From: Planctomycetota bacterium
Lineage (GTDB): Bacteria; Planctomycetota; PLA2
NCBI GenBank assembly: GCA_021776785.1
Contig: JAJFFF010000026.1
Coordinates: 25,823 to 89,822 of the forward strand
DNA length: 64,000 bases
Direction of reading: 5' to 3'
Shown: positions 63,025 through 64,000 of the stretch, piece by piece
Layout: the number at the start of each line of letters is the position of its first letter
How positions within the stretch are numbered: the stretch's first letter is position 1
Position numbers and translations under genes: made by a program
The notes under the pieces: generated by a model
Seen by the model: the letters and a program-made list of their open reading frames with translations, nothing else
What the model was told of the DNA's origin: nothing
Database searches by the model: none

Positions 63025-64000
63025 CTACGCAGCTTGGCGCGCGGTCGCCACGGCGTGGGCGACGAGGTGTTCGTACTGCTCGGAGTGCTCGAGCCAATGT
63101 CGATGGTCGCGCATGTCGCGTGACACTGTCGATTCATTGCAGCCAAGCAAGCACGCGATCACGCGCTGCGTCAGACCGGACATGCGGTAGAGCAGTCCGG
63201 TGATCCTTCGCCAGAGTCGCGAGCGGTTTCTCGTGCGCTGCGTTTCAATCCTCGCGCGCAATTGAATCACCGTTCCGAGCACGTTCGCGCGCTTGACTGC
63301 CGGCTGCCACGGACGTGTGCCGTCGGCGAGCTTCGCCTTGCGAATCATCCAGCGCATCGTGTGCGCGTCGCGGACGTAGTGTTGCGTTGCATTTTCTTCT
63401 TCCATCGACTCGGGAATGCGATTGCGCAACCGCTTCTCGATCCCGCGCCGAAACTCAGGGTCGAGCCGTGAGCCGAAAGCTGCTGCAAGCTGTTCTTCGC
63501 GCGTTCCGTCGCCTCCGCGGCGCTCCAGCTCGTCATCGATCCAGTCCGTGCTCAGCCACTTGGGGCGATCCTCGCTCGCGATATGCGTCGCGCTCGACCA
63601 CGCGTAATCCGTTTGCTCCGCGACCATCTTCGCTTTGACCGGATTGTCGTGAATATACGTCACTACGTTGCGACGGTACTCGAGGCCGTGGACTCGCTCG
63701 GATAAAAATCGCCCGCGATAGAGCGGCCCGTCGCGCCGGCGCGTCCGGTTAAACCAACGCGAGTATCCGAGTTGGATGGCCCGCATCGCCAAGGAGAGTT
63801 GCCCTTTGACGCTGCGCACGAGCAGATGAAAGTGCGTGTGCATCAGCGAGTAGGCGTGCACCTCGATGCGGCCGCGCCGCACCTCGCGCGCGAGCAGCGC
63901 CAAAAACATCCGAAAGTCCTCGTCGTACTCAAACAACGTGCGCTTTGCGATCCCACGATTCGCCAGGTGATGCCAGGTGTTGACTCCGTCTTGTCTTGCT
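63025..64000 (-). CDS. REP-associated (Y1) transposase, 5' end outside window
   Basis: The frame is open to the right edge, with an NTWHHLANRGIAKRTLFEYD stretch upstream of the TTG at 63936, so the start lies outside the window. The HUH motif is in SLMHTHFHLLVRSVKGQL and the catalytic Tyr region in LEYRRNVVTYIHDNPVKAKM. The C-terminal part has a helix-turn-helix (GLTQRVIACLLGCNESTVSR). RAYT proteins cut short palindromic repeats; whether it acts on the repeats in this window is unknown. Confidence 0.85.
   Translation of the reverse strand, partial: ARQDGVNTWHHLANRGIAKRTLFEYDEDFRMFLALLAREVRRGRIEVHAYSLMHTHFHLLVRSVKGQLSLAMRAIQLGYSRWFNRTRRRDGPLYRGRFLSERVHGLEYRRNVVTYIHDNPVKAKMVAEQTDYAWSSATHIASEDRPKWLSTDWIDDELERRGGDGTREEQLAAAFGSRLDPEFRRGIEKRLRNRIPESMEEENATQHYVRDAHTMRWMIRKAKLADGTRPWQPAVKRANVLGTVIQLRARIETQRTRNRSRLWRRITGLLYRMSGLTQRVIACLLGCNESTVSRDMRDHRHWLEHSEQYEHLVAHAVATARQAA

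Overview
The window is a GC-rich, densely coded bacterial chromosome segment. No rRNA, tRNA, CRISPR array or phage was found by reading. The mix of genes suggests a member of the Planctomycetota or a neighbouring phylum: a very large alpha-2-macroglobulin, many secreted HEAT-repeat and carboxypeptidase-regulatory-like proteins, a TopA with a lysine-rich tail, an ECF42-type sigma factor and Ni-SOD. This is inference from gene content only; no marker gene fixes the lineage.

Layout. 0-6 kb: an edge-truncated secreted protein, a Vgr-related HExxH protein coupled to a Nudix hydrolase, a strong shared terminator, a membrane-anchored vWA protein and a TPR protein. 6-12 kb: an alpha/beta hydrolase-OsmC fusion divergent from a Fur-family regulator with a clear operator between them, then a ZIP metal transporter, an exported Ni-superoxide dismutase and topA. 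12-15 kb: an eboA-eboB pair and a secreted SNase-like nuclease, all translationally coupled. 15-18 kb: a DGPF/YCII protein, an ECF42-type sigma factor and a CxxC carboxymuconolactone-decarboxylase-like protein. 18-31 kb: nuclease, lipase and phospholipase-D families, SufE plus thiosulfate sulfurtransferase, dihydroorotase, ADP-ribose pyrophosphatase-type Nudix and several small secreted proteins. 31-36 kb: a 1629-residue alpha-2-macroglobulin coupled to a secreted protein. 36-42 kb: a tandem duplication of a three-gene unit (miaE plus two paralogous membrane-anchored proteins of unknown function). 42-48 kb: chromate transporter plus DUF309, then an operon of PilT, a second PilT/PilU-like ATPase, a receiver-like protein and a HEAT protein. 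48-52 kb: an unusual metal-uptake or metal-handling operon in which a ZnuA-like lipoprotein is paired with a MacB/LolCDE-type ABC module. 52-63 kb: an accessory region of carboxypeptidase-regulatory-like proteins, an RHS protein broken by one amber codon, gene remnants and a HEAT protein. The right edge cuts a REP-associated (Y1) transposase.

The most unexpected non-coding signal is a set of about 285-315 bp intergenic elements with long imperfect terminal inverted repeats. Three carry the near-palindrome GGGACCAGGTCCC at their ends and one carries GCGGTACC. All share an interior box at fixed spacing (TAA, then TGCGG 36 bases later), so they look like one modular family with exchangeable ends. 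A second element type starts and ends in CTAG and in both copies supplies the TAG stop codon of the upstream gene. The most unexpected coding signal is the duplicated miaE unit: the two miaE copies are almost identical in DNA while the genes around them are far diverged, and the second copy has lost exactly 52 codons between 12-base direct repeats.
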